Shown: positions 6,420-13,126 of the stretch, one piece after another
How positions within the stretch are numbered: the stretch's first letter is position 1
How the letters are laid out: each line of letters begins with the position of its first letter
Assembly: GCA_949299435.1 (NCBI GenBank)
Contig: CASGAK010000090.1
Location: forward strand, 1 to 13,449
Source of the DNA: an uncultured bacterium
GTDB taxonomy: Bacteria > Cyanobacteriota > Vampirovibrionia > Gastranaerophilales > Gastranaerophilaceae
DNA: 13,449 bases
Direction: 5' to 3'
The notes under the pieces: generated by a model
Told to the model about the DNA's origin: nothing
What the model saw: the letters and a program-made list of their open reading frames with translations, nothing else
Database searches by the model: none
Position numbers and translations under genes: made by a program

Positions 6420-7726
6420 AGTGAAAACCTTACATTTCCTGCTTTAATAAGTTTTCTTCCTCGTGAATAGGTTGCATAAGGAATGGAAATATTTTTTAAT
6501 GCAGTAAAATCTTCGCCTTCAGGAAGTTTAAACACATTGAAATCTGCATCTTTACCAATTTTTATTGAACCTGTGGTATTTTCAAGTCGAAGGATTTTGG
6601 CAGGATAAATTGTTAAATATTTTATCAATTCATCTATAGGTAGATTAACTTCTCTATTGGCCTCATTAGCAAGTTCTAGCAGACTGAAAGATTTATTTTC
6701 AGAAAAACTCTGTGTCGAGAATCCGAAATTCTCTTTGAAATAGTCTAACACAGTCGAAAATTCAAGTTTTTTATTACAAATTTCTTCTGAATATTTCGGT
6801 TGATAAACATATTTTACACCTGTTTGGGATAATTGCTGCAACTCAGTTTCATCAGCATAATTTGCATTAGCTACAATAATTTTTTTGGTTAGAACTTTTA
6901 AATTATCCAAATAAGCGACAGGATTTAACCCTTTTGTATAGGGGGTAATTTTTCTAAAGCCCATAAATTTATGCAGTAAATCAATATCTGAAAATCCGAA
7001 TTTCAGCCATTCAATTTCATCTTGGGATTCTGCAAATCTAGTCATCAAAAGCATATTATGTTTTCTGCAGTATTTTGAGAATAACTCCCATAATTTTTTA
7101 TGCACACCGGAAATCGAATTAAGCATAATTCCAATATGAGTATTTTCACCTTTGTGATAAATAAGATCTTCTACTTTATCACGCAAATCTTTAAACTTTC
7201 TTTTGCTCTTATCAGAGCTATCTGCATATACTTCAAAGAAAAGGTAATTTTTTATCGGAACCTTATTTATTATATCAAAATACTTATATTCCTTAGATAC
7301 CTGTGCAATACAGGTTGTTCCTGATTTAACTGAGGAAATTATGCCGTTTTTAAAAGATTCGATTTTTTCAGCTCTATCCATTGCAAAATATTCACTTAGA
7401 ATATTCGCCCATTTTAGTGAATAATTATCGGGCTTAACACCTGTAAAAGTATATTTCTTTGCTACTGTCTGAAAGAATTTTTTAACCTTATTTTTTATAT
7501 GAGTCGGTTTTCTTCCTCCAATATCAGTATACTGATACTGAGTAAAAAGATCTATAAATCCGGGGGTAATGACAGCATTGCCTAACTCCTTTACGACTTT
7601 TTCTTCAAAATCGACTTGCGAATTAGGTATTATATCAATTATTTTTCCCTCATCGACTACTATTGCGTAATCCTTTAGAGTTTCCCCTTCTGATGTAAGA
7701 ATCCATTTAGATTTATAGCACTTCAT
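6416..7726 (-). CDS. Amidohydrolase-superfamily protein lacking metal ligands (probable pseudoenzyme)
   Basis: The 436-aa protein has the layout of the MTA/SAH deaminase/chlorohydrolase branch of the amidohydrolases: an N-terminal beta-sandwich piece (1-50), the strand VITPGFIDLFTQ, a TIM-barrel region, and the C-terminal TGSIKIGKDADFNVFKL (385-401) that completes the sandwich. The catalytic positions are not conserved. The HxH after PGFID is Phe61-Thr-Gln63, the ligand His of the usual HxAE motif is Arg230 (TRFAES), the later His is Asn287, and the metal Asp of GTDS is Gln339 (STQS). Only Glu233 remains. The scaffold otherwise looks intact, without frameshift, so the gene seems maintained as a non-catalytic protein. 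AAAGGGGA precedes the ATG by about 4 nt, and a promoter lies at 7745-7773. It is coupled to the yjbQ-like gene. The closest deaminase subfamily is uncertain. Confidence 0.85.
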   Translation of the reverse strand: MKCYKSKWILTSEGETLKDYAIVVDEGKIIDIIPNSQVDFEEKVVKELGNAVITPGFIDLFTQYQYTDIGGRKPTHIKNKVKKFFQTVAKKYTFTGVKPDNYSLKWANILSEYFAMDRAEKIESFKNGIISSVKSGTTCIAQVSKEYKYFDIINKVPIKNYLFFEVYADSSDKSKRKFKDLRDKVEDLIYHKGENTHIGIMLNSISGVHKKLWELFSKYCRKHNMLLMTRFAESQDEIEWLKFGFSDIDLLHKFMGFRKITPYTKGLNPVAYLDNLKVLTKKIIVANANYADETELQQLSQTGVKYVYQPKYSEEICNKKLEFSTVLDYFKENFGFSTQSFSENKSFSLLELANEANREVNLPIDELIKYLTIYPAKILRLENTTGSIKIGKDADFNVFKLPEGEDFTALKNISIPYATYSRGRKLIKAGNVRFSL

Positions 7727-7744
7727 AATGTCCCCTTTGTATTA

Positions 7745-7773
7745 ATTCTATTAGATTTAAGTATAAAAAGCAA
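7745..7773 (-). promoter_or_regulatory. Sigma-70 promoter of the amidohydrolase-like/yjbQ pair
   Basis: On the minus strand TTGCTT (7773-7768), a 17-nt spacer and TAGAAT (7750-7745). The predicted start near 7738 leaves a short leader carrying the Shine-Dalgarno sequence before the ATG at 7726. The -35 lies immediately after the obg stop, so the pair is independent of obg. Confidence 0.5.
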
Positions 7774-7777
7774 GTTA

Positions 7778-9061
7778 TTAACCATAAAACTCATCAGCAT
7801 AGTAAGCAAATTCCAAATGACCTACAATAATCGTATCCCCATCTTTGACCCCCATAGCTTTGAGTTTGTCAAAGACACCCATACCAGTCAAAATATTTTG
7901 GAACCTGATTACTTGTTCAGTATTTCTTGCATCTGTTACTTTAGCAAGACGACCTATTTTTCCGCCGACAATTATATAAGTATCTTTTGCTGCTTTGGTT
8001 ATTTCATATTCACTGTCATCATTATTATAAGCATCGGTATCTTCTTCTACGACAATTTCAGAAATCGGCTTTTCAATTTTTTCTACCATTTCTGACATTT
8101 TATTAACCAATTCCTGTACACCTTCACCTGTAACAGCAGAAATTAAAAATACATCTGGTGAAACAGCTCTAAACTTTTCTAATAAATCTGATTTTTTTTG
8201 CTCATCAATTGCATCTATCTTATTCAAGGCAATAATTTGGTATAAATTAGCAAGCCTTTGAGAATGTAATTCTAGTTCTTTATTGATAATTTTATAGTTT
8301 TCAAAAGGATTTTCTGCAGTCGTATCGACAAGATGCACTAAAAATCGACATCTTTCAACATGTCTTAGAAAATCATGTCCTAAGCCAACCCCTTCTGAAG
8401 CACCTTCAATAAGTCCTGGAATATCCGCTACAACAAATCCATCACCATTTAATCCTCTTACCACACCCAAATTAGGTATCAAAGTTGTAAAAGGATAATC
8501 AGCTATTTTAGGTTTTGCTGAGCTTATCCTGCTTATAAGAGTTGATTTCCCTGCATTAGGCATTCCAAGGAGTCCGACATCAGCAATAAGTTTCAATTCA
8601 AGAATTAATTCTCTTTCAATTCCGGGCTCACCGGGCTCACAGAATTGAGGTGCTCTTTTTTGTGCAGTTGCAAACCTGGCATTACCTCTGCCGCCTCGTC
8701 CACCTTGTGCTACCAAAACCTTTTGCTCATTTTTAATCAAATCAGCAATTATATTTCCAGTCTTTACATCTTTTACGACAGTCCCGACAGGAACTTTTAT
8801 ATACAAATCCTTAGCCCAACGCCCATGGCAGTTCTTGATACCGCCATTCTCGCCTGAATCTGCCTTAAATACTGATTTATATTTAAAATCCATTAATGTG
8901 GACATATTTTCATCAGCAATTAAATATATATCGCCGCCTTTTCCGCCATCTCCACCTGCTGGACCGCCTTTATCTACATATTTTTCACGACGCCAAGCAA
9001 CCATTCCGTTACCGCCGCGACCTGATACTATTCTGATTTTTGTCTTATCTAAAAATATCAT
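7778..9061 (-). CDS. obg: GTPase Obg (ribosome assembly)
   Basis: Obg is a slow GTPase that binds the 50S subunit during late assembly and links growth to (p)ppGpp in many bacteria. The 427-aa protein has the three-domain layout. The glycine-rich Obg fold (1-158) includes GRGGNG, GGPAGGDGGKGGD and GGRGGRGNARF. The G domain has G1 GMPNAGKST (166-174), switch I DYPFTTLIPN, G3 DIPG (213-216), G4 NKID (280-283) and G5 SAV (308-310). The OCT domain occupies about 345-427 (YIIVGGKIGRLAK, VFDKLKAMGVKDGD). A short acidic linker of about 338-352 precedes OCT. The start is supported by AGGGA about 4-5 nt before the ATG. The gene is monocistronic in this layout and divergent from tsaD. Confidence 0.97.
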   Translation of the reverse strand: MIFLDKTKIRIVSGRGGNGMVAWRREKYVDKGGPAGGDGGKGGDIYLIADENMSTLMDFKYKSVFKADSGENGGIKNCHGRWAKDLYIKVPVGTVVKDVKTGNIIADLIKNEQKVLVAQGGRGGRGNARFATAQKRAPQFCEPGEPGIERELILELKLIADVGLLGMPNAGKSTLISRISSAKPKIADYPFTTLIPNLGVVRGLNGDGFVVADIPGLIEGASEGVGLGHDFLRHVERCRFLVHLVDTTAENPFENYKIINKELELHSQRLANLYQIIALNKIDAIDEQKKSDLLEKFRAVSPDVFLISAVTGEGVQELVNKMSEMVEKIEKPISEIVVEEDTDAYNNDDSEYEITKAAKDTYIIVGGKIGRLAKVTDARNTEQVIRFQNILTGMGVFDKLKAMGVKDGDTIIVGHLEFAYYADEFYG

Positions 9062-9084
9062 TTTATCCCTAACTTTTTGTTTGT

Positions 9085-9098
9085 AGTATTATAATACT
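9085..9098. promoter_or_regulatory. 14-bp perfect palindrome with -10 boxes on both strands (obg/tsaD intergenic)
   Basis: AGTATTATAATACT reads the same on both strands, so a TATAAT is present in each direction (9090-9095 plus, 9093-9088 minus). On the minus strand it would give a leader of about 20 nt for obg, with a Shine-Dalgarno sequence, which is plausible. On the plus strand it ends only 3 nt before the tsaD ATG at 9099. No strong -35 is seen in either direction. It could also be a regulator half-site pair. Confidence 0.4.
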
Positions 9099-10181
9099 AT
9101 GAAAAATTTAAAAAATACACTACTTACGCATAAAGAAATTCAAATAGGCCCTGAAAGCGGCTACGACAACTACATAATGGCTATTGAATCCAGTTGTGAT
9201 GAAACAGCCTGTGCAATAGTAAAAAACGGAAGAGAAGTCATTGCAAATGTTGTGGCTTCACAAATAAAAACTCATGAACAATTTGGGGGTGTAATACCTG
9301 AAATTGCAGCAAGAGAGCATTTGGAAAGTATTAATGTTGTAATTGATGAAACATTTCGCCAAGCTAAAGAAAATGTAGGGATTTCTCCAAATGAAATTAC
9401 AGCATTCGCAGGCACTGTCGGACCAGGACTTGTTGGGTGCCTTTTAGTTGGATTGAATGCAGCTAAGACACTAGCTCTTGTATACGACAAACCTTTTATA
9501 GGGGTAAACCATTTAAATGCACATCTTTGCGGAAATTATATTGATACAGAGCTAAAGCCTCCTTTTATGGCACTTTTGGTGAGCGGGGGGCATACTCAAA
9601 TTATTGATGTAAAATCTTACTCTGAGCAAACTATTTTAGGTGAAACCATTGATGACGCTGTCGGTGAAGCATATGACAAAGTTGCAAGACTCATAGGATT
9701 ACCTTATCCCGGAGGTCCAAGACTTGATAAGCTCGCCCAAATGGGAAACCCTAAAGCATATAAATTGCCTGAAGGCAAAGTTGACGGGTATAACTTTTCA
9801 TTCAGTGGATTAAAAACTGCTGTACTCAGACTTGTTAAAAATTTAAAATCAGAGCTTCCGGCTGGTGAAACGGAACTTTCAGAAAATACTATTAATGATA
9901 TATGTGCAAGTTTTCAGGAAACCGTATCTTCTACTCTTGCTAAAAAATTAAAGGCAGCATTAGAAGAAAAGGGCTATACTCAAGTCGTAATAGCAGGAGG
10001 AGTTGCAGCTAATTCAGAAATCAGAAAAAAAGTATTTGATTTTAAAAAAGACGGCTATAATGTATTTGCACCTCCAATGAAATATTGTACAGACAATGCA
10101 GCTATGGTTGCATCTTGTGCCTACTTTAACACTAACACCTTTGATGATGTTAATGTCGAAGTATTCTCAAGGGTTAAATAA
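9099..10181 (+). CDS. tsaD: tRNA N6-adenosine threonylcarbamoyltransferase TsaD
   Basis: TsaD transfers the threonylcarbamoyl group to A37 of ANN-decoding tRNAs, giving t6A, together with TsaB and TsaE (not in the window). Visible signatures are AIESSCDETACAIV near the N-terminus, the metal ligands HLNAH (His138, His142), VSGGHTQ at 161-167, DDAVGEAYDKVARLIGLPYPGGP around 185-207, FSFSGLKTA, GGVAANSEIR near 300-309, and Asp332 in TDNAAMVA, the third metal ligand. The annotated start gives 360 aa, about 20 more than usual. Starting at the ATG at 9177 gives 334 aa but removes part of the first beta-strand (NYIMAIESS). Neither start has a Shine-Dalgarno sequence. I keep the upstream start with caution. 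The gene is divergent from obg. Confidence 0.95.
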   Translation: MKNLKNTLLTHKEIQIGPESGYDNYIMAIESSCDETACAIVKNGREVIANVVASQIKTHEQFGGVIPEIAAREHLESINVVIDETFRQAKENVGISPNEITAFAGTVGPGLVGCLLVGLNAAKTLALVYDKPFIGVNHLNAHLCGNYIDTELKPPFMALLVSGGHTQIIDVKSYSEQTILGETIDDAVGEAYDKVARLIGLPYPGGPRLDKLAQMGNPKAYKLPEGKVDGYNFSFSGLKTAVLRLVKNLKSELPAGETELSENTINDICASFQETVSSTLAKKLKAALEEKGYTQVVIAGGVAANSEIRKKVFDFKKDGYNVFAPPMKYCTDNAAMVASCAYFNTNTFDDVNVEVFSRVK

Positions 10182-10226
10182 TAAAGAATTTTCAATAAAT
10201 TATTAAAAATTGTAAAAAATACACTA

Positions 10227-10255
10227 TTTACTAGCAAAAATATTTTTGCTACGAT
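10227..10255 (+). promoter_or_regulatory. Promoter of the kinase-like gene, spacing implies a leaderless mRNA
   Basis: TTTACT (10227-10232), a 17-nt spacer and TACGAT (10250-10255) with an upstream TG (10247-10248) form an extended -10 promoter. Only 6 nt separate the -10 from the ATG at 10262, so the predicted transcription start is the A of ATG or the base before it. No Shine-Dalgarno sequence is present. Confidence 0.5.
10232..10251. repeat. 20-bp perfect palindrome in the promoter spacer
   Basis: TAGCAAAAAT (10232-10241) is followed directly by its reverse complement (10242-10251). It fills the spacer of the promoter above, so it may be an operator for a dimeric regulator of the kinase-like gene. 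As RNA it could form an A/U-rich stem ending the tsaD transcript, but it has no natural loop and no following U-tract. Confidence 0.6.
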
Positions 10256-10261
10256 ATTAGT

Positions 10262-11317
10262 ATGAATGTGATAAATCTTGGGACTACTCCAAATAAAACA
10301 ATGAAACAACCTTTTGGAACAGATATAAAATCTGTTCCTTGTTTTGTTAAGACTCCTGCTTTTACAGGTGTAACAGACGTTTTCAGAAAAAAATTTGTAA
10401 CTACACAAAAAGAAATAATAGAAATTTTTGAAAATGACAAAACTTCAGACGGAATAGCAGGTACTTTACCTAAAAATTGGATTGTAAGACTTCATGCTCA
10501 AACAAGAGAAGAAAAAAATAATATAGAAAAGAAAATATTTCTTACTCTAAGAGCTGCCATAAGGCATTTAAAACCTTACAATGTTAATATTAAACACAAA
10601 AACTATTCACAGCACAAAGCAGAATTAGAACGGAAGCGGATAAAAGAGTCCTCAGAATTCCTAACAAAAGCATTTAGGCATTTTGGAATTATACCTGAAA
10701 CGAACAGTGTCTATTTAAAACAGCGGAAAGTTCATGGAAAATATATTAACAGAGGGTATTTATTGGCTGAGCGAGGGAAAAATCCGACATTAGAAAAAAT
10801 TTTTATCAAAACATTCAAAAAAATAAACCTTGATTTAATAGAATGTAATACCAACGGCAAATATGCAGAATTGGCACATGGACTAAATTTAAATGAATTA
10901 AAATGTGATTACATATCTAAAGTATACTGGGGAGATGTCAAAGCTGATTATATAGCAACTGAATATGAGTCACCTCCAAGATTCAGCAGTCCGATAGTGC
11001 AATTCAAAAAAGAATATAATAACCTGCTTGATTTTGCAATGGATTTTTACAAACAGACAGGAATAAAATTACTGGAACTCATGAAAAAAGGTATTAATCC
11101 GGGCAAAACTAATCACAAAAACAAATTTGAACCAAAACACAAAGATGATTTAATAGTAGGATTTTTGCAATCGATTTTAGAAAAAGCTGGACTTTGTCAT
11201 TGCGATTTACATAAAGATAACGCTATCATTGGTACTGACAAAGGCGGTAAAGCTATTGTGAAAATTGTAGACATTGGAGGAGTTACTAAAATATATTGTT
11301 CAAAATTTTATGATTAA
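10262..11317 (+). CDS. Unrecognised protein with protein-kinase-like catalytic motifs at its C-terminus
   Basis: I do not recognise the family of this 351-aa protein. Near the C-terminus, HCDLHKDN (313-320) fits the HxDxxxxN catalytic loop and KIVDIGG (334-340) fits the metal-binding DFG position of kinase-like folds, including ABC1/UbiB and aminoglycoside kinases. ADYIATEYES (228-237) could be the hinge. The nucleotide-binding lysine and glycine loop are not obvious upstream. The protein ends 11 residues after DIGG, so activation loop and later C-lobe helices are missing. The N-terminal 40 residues, ending in PAFTG, look unstructured; I recall similar leaders on proteins of Vampirovibrionia gut bacteria, but cannot verify it. 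The basic middle (about 75-130) is helical. Use of CGG and CGA arginine codons differs slightly from neighbours. Its end overlaps the convergent gshB-like gene by 32 bp. Confidence 0.7.
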   Translation: MNVINLGTTPNKTMKQPFGTDIKSVPCFVKTPAFTGVTDVFRKKFVTTQKEIIEIFENDKTSDGIAGTLPKNWIVRLHAQTREEKNNIEKKIFLTLRAAIRHLKPYNVNIKHKNYSQHKAELERKRIKESSEFLTKAFRHFGIIPETNSVYLKQRKVHGKYINRGYLLAERGKNPTLEKIFIKTFKKINLDLIECNTNGKYAELAHGLNLNELKCDYISKVYWGDVKADYIATEYESPPRFSSPIVQFKKEYNNLLDFAMDFYKQTGIKLLELMKKGINPGKTNHKNKFEPKHKDDLIVGFLQSILEKAGLCHCDLHKDNAIIGTDKGGKAIVKIVDIGGVTKIYCSKFYD

Positions 11318-12257
11318 CTTGAGATAATATAAAATCAGTTACAGTTTTTTCAAGTTCAATATTAAAATAGTTATTAATTTCTTTTATAAAATAGCAAGGA
11401 CTCGTTATATTAATTTCTATAATTTTACCGTCGATTACATCAAGACCCGCCATTGGTAACCCGATTGAATTGAGTTTTTGAGCAACAGGCATGAATTTTT
11501 CTTTTTCTTCATTAGAAAGGACAGCTTTTATAATATTACTGTCACAATGCTCATTAAATTTAAAATCATCATTTGAAGGTAGTTTTTGCACACAATAGTC
11601 AAGCACTGAATCACCTAAAAACAGAACTCTTTTATCTCCATATTTTGCCTTGTCAAGATATTCCTGCACCATTACCATTGTGGTTCCGTTATTCGTCATA
11701 GAATTTATAATAACAGCAGTATTTTTATCGCCTTTTTTTAAAGTCATAACCCCGGCTCCAAAACATCTGTTAAGTGGTTTAAGTACTATTTCATTATGCA
11801 AATTTAAAAAATCCATAATATCATTTTTAGAAGCAGTCACAATATGTTCAGGCATCAATTCAGGGAATAACATTGCATGTAATTTTTCATTAAATCCTCT
11901 GATGGCTCTTGGCTCGTTTAATATTTTAGTTTTACTTCTATCTACAAAATCAAAAATATAAGTTGCATTTATATAATCTAAATCTACCGGAGGGTCATTT
12001 CTAAACATTACAAGCTCGAAATCTTCTATTTCCCGCTTTTGTGAATGATGTTCATATAAAATATTTCCTAATTTTTCAAAAACAGAATAACAATGAGCAT
12101 AAGCCCTCTCATTTTCTATCCCTAATTTATCAATTGTTGTAATGAATACGCTACAATTTTTTCTGACTAATTCTCTTATAATCCAAAAATTTGTAACCAA
12201 ATTATTAAATTCAAAATACTTTAACTCAACTCTGTCAATTAAAAATAAAATATCCAT
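11286..12257 (-). CDS. gshB: Glutathione synthetase-like ATP-grasp ligase (GshB family) with altered active-site loops
   Basis: GshB joins gamma-glutamylcysteine and glycine using ATP. From the ATG at 12257 the protein is 323 aa, close to E. coli GshB (about 316). Family motifs in order are FRNDPPVDLDYINATY (85-100), LNEPRAIRGFNEKLHAMLFP (113-132), IVLKPLNRCFGAGV (157-170), VQEYLDKAKYGDKRVL (197-212), AGLDVIDGKIIEINITSP (270-287). The nucleotide-covering loop, normally DGMGG, is NRCFG here. The mobile loop with RGNxAxGG is replaced by DFKFNEHCDSN (231-241). Substrate specificity may therefore differ from classical GshB, and no gshA is in the window. The start is chosen from AAGAGG 4 nt upstream; an upstream in-frame ATG at 12305 is rejected because it precedes the promoter's start point. 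It converges on the kinase-like gene. Confidence 0.85.
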   Translation of the reverse strand: MDILFLIDRVELKYFEFNNLVTNFWIIRELVRKNCSVFITTIDKLGIENERAYAHCYSVFEKLGNILYEHHSQKREIEDFELVMFRNDPPVDLDYINATYIFDFVDRSKTKILNEPRAIRGFNEKLHAMLFPELMPEHIVTASKNDIMDFLNLHNEIVLKPLNRCFGAGVMTLKKGDKNTAVIINSMTNNGTTMVMVQEYLDKAKYGDKRVLFLGDSVLDYCVQKLPSNDDFKFNEHCDSNIIKAVLSNEEKEKFMPVAQKLNSIGLPMAGLDVIDGKIIEINITSPCYFIKEINNYFNIELEKTVTDFILSQVNHKILNNIF

Positions 12258-12261
12258 ATAG

Positions 12262-12267
12262 CCTCTT
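12262..12267 (-). promoter_or_regulatory. Shine-Dalgarno site fixing the gshB start
   Basis: AAGAGG on the minus strand lies 4 nt before the ATG at 12257 and supports MDILFLIDRV as the N-terminus, not the in-frame ATG 48 nt upstream. Confidence 0.7.
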
Positions 12268-12276
12268 TTCAGGAAT

Positions 12277-12305
12277 AAAATATCATAGTAAAAAAAAATA
12301 TTCAA
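12277..12305 (-). promoter_or_regulatory. Candidate promoter of the gshB-like gene with a homopolymer spacer
   Basis: On the minus strand TTGAAT (12305-12300), a 17-nt spacer and TATTTT (12282-12277) with an upstream TG give an extended -10 promoter. The spacer includes a run of nine T (12298-12290). Transcription would start near 12270, about 13 nt before the ATG. Confidence 0.45.
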
Positions 12306-12333
12306 TTAACCTATTGTAAGCCAAACAAACTAA

Positions 12334-12366
12334 CAGGCTCTTCAAACAAAATGTTTAAAGAACCTG
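12334..12366 (-). terminator. Hairpin downstream of the UPF0173 gene, possible terminator
   Basis: The minus-strand RNA forms a 14-bp stem with a 5-nt loop (ATTTT, 12352-12348), running CAGG...CCTG at its base. Two positions are G-U pairs on this strand but C-A mismatches on the other, so the structure belongs to minus-strand transcripts reading out of 12400-13065. The bases that follow, TTAGTTTGG, are only partly T-rich, so termination efficiency is uncertain. Confidence 0.5.
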
Positions 12367-12399
12367 AGATGTGAACATTTATAAATTAACTTTTAATAA

Positions 12400-13065
12400 C
12401 TAATTTTTAATTTCATCTGGATTTAAAATTAAACAGTTAGTATTATTCATATTAACAAATTTCAAGAACATCTCTAAATCTGTTTTAATTTCAGGGAAAG
12501 TATTATAATGCATTGGAATTACAGTCTTAACACCAAGCCAATCCGCAGCAATAGCTGCATGGGCAGGATCCATAGTATAATGCCCACCAATAGGGAGCAT
12601 AGCAATATGAGGACGATATAATTCTTTTATAGTCTTCATTTCAGATGTGAGAGCTGTATCTCCTGCATGGTATATACGTGTATTTTCAATATCAAAAATC
12701 ACCCCTGCAGCACTACCAGCATAAGATCCGTCAGGTAATGAATTAGAATGATACGCTGGTACAAAAATAGCTTTTCCCCAAGGATAATTCAGCCAAGCTC
12801 CAAAATTAACACGATTTACAGTTAGTCCTTCTCTTGAAAAATAATCAGCTAATTCTACCACTGCAGACACTGTAGCACCCTTTTCTTTTGCTATTTCAAT
12901 AGTTTCACCGACATGATCCGCATGTCCGTGAGTTACAAAAATATCGGTGATATTTTCTTCATGCCAATTATATTTATCATTTTGCTTTACAAAAGGGTCT
13001 ATTAAAATACATCTTTCGCCAACTTTAAATTGAAAAGCACTATGACCTAAATATCTGATATCCAT
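12400..13065 (-). CDS. UPF0173-family metal-dependent hydrolase (metallo-beta-lactamase fold)
   Basis: The 221-aa protein is a compact metallo-beta-lactamase-fold hydrolase of the UPF0173/YtkL type. The metal site is intact: HGHADH at 46-51, His106 in PAYHSNS, Asp136 in YHAGDT, and His186 in VIPMHYNTF. The N-terminus MDIRYLGHSAFQF and the IGGHYTMDPAHAA stretch (159-171) are also family signatures. It is a cytoplasmic protein of usual length; the physiological substrate of the family is not established, so no specific reaction is assigned. The start is supported by AAGGAG (13077-13072), 6 nt before the ATG. It is transcribed divergently from ribD, with 61 bp between the two start codons, and is followed by a hairpin at 12334-12366. 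Confidence 0.93.
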   Translation of the reverse strand: MDIRYLGHSAFQFKVGERCILIDPFVKQNDKYNWHEENITDIFVTHGHADHVGETIEIAKEKGATVSAVVELADYFSREGLTVNRVNFGAWLNYPWGKAIFVPAYHSNSLPDGSYAGSAAGVIFDIENTRIYHAGDTALTSEMKTIKELYRPHIAMLPIGGHYTMDPAHAAIAADWLGVKTVIPMHYNTFPEIKTDLEMFLKFVNMNNTNCLILNPDEIKN

Positions 13066-13091
13066 TTTTTACTCCTTCTTATTGTAAACAG

Positions 13092-13120
13092 TTTATATAT
13101 AACAGATTTTTTGCTAAAAT
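13092..13120 (+). promoter_or_regulatory. Promoter of ribD, spacing implies a leaderless mRNA
   Basis: TTTATA (13092-13097), a 17-nt spacer and TAAAAT (13115-13120) with an upstream TG (13112-13113). Six nt separate the -10 from the ATG at 13127, the same spacing as at the kinase-like gene, and no Shine-Dalgarno sequence is present. No FMN riboswitch fits between promoter and start codon. Confidence 0.5.
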
Positions 13121-13126
13121 TCAATT

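Noticed and set aside
8835..9086. Plus-strand open frame of 83 codons rich in Pro opposite the obg start
   Set aside because: It is the antisense of the glycine-rich Obg domain, lacks a Shine-Dalgarno site and its composition follows from obg codons.
9090..9095. Plus-strand TATAAT as the tsaD promoter
   Set aside because: It ends 3 nt before the upstream ATG, too close for transcription to start at or before that codon, and no -35 is present; listed only as part of the palindrome.
10232..10251. Classical intrinsic terminator of tsaD
   Set aside because: The palindrome has no loop bases, its stem is nearly all A-U, and it is followed by ACGATATT rather than a U-tract; the operator reading fits its position in a promoter better.
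10121..10440. Two minus-strand open frames spanning the tsaD end and the kinase-like gene start
   Set aside because: They run antisense to the conserved TsaD C-terminus and to the leader of the next gene, with no ribosome site or coherent protein features.
11650..11961. Plus-strand open frame of 103 codons inside the gshB-like gene
   Set aside because: Antisense to clearly conserved GshB motifs and without start signals or any recognisable protein character.
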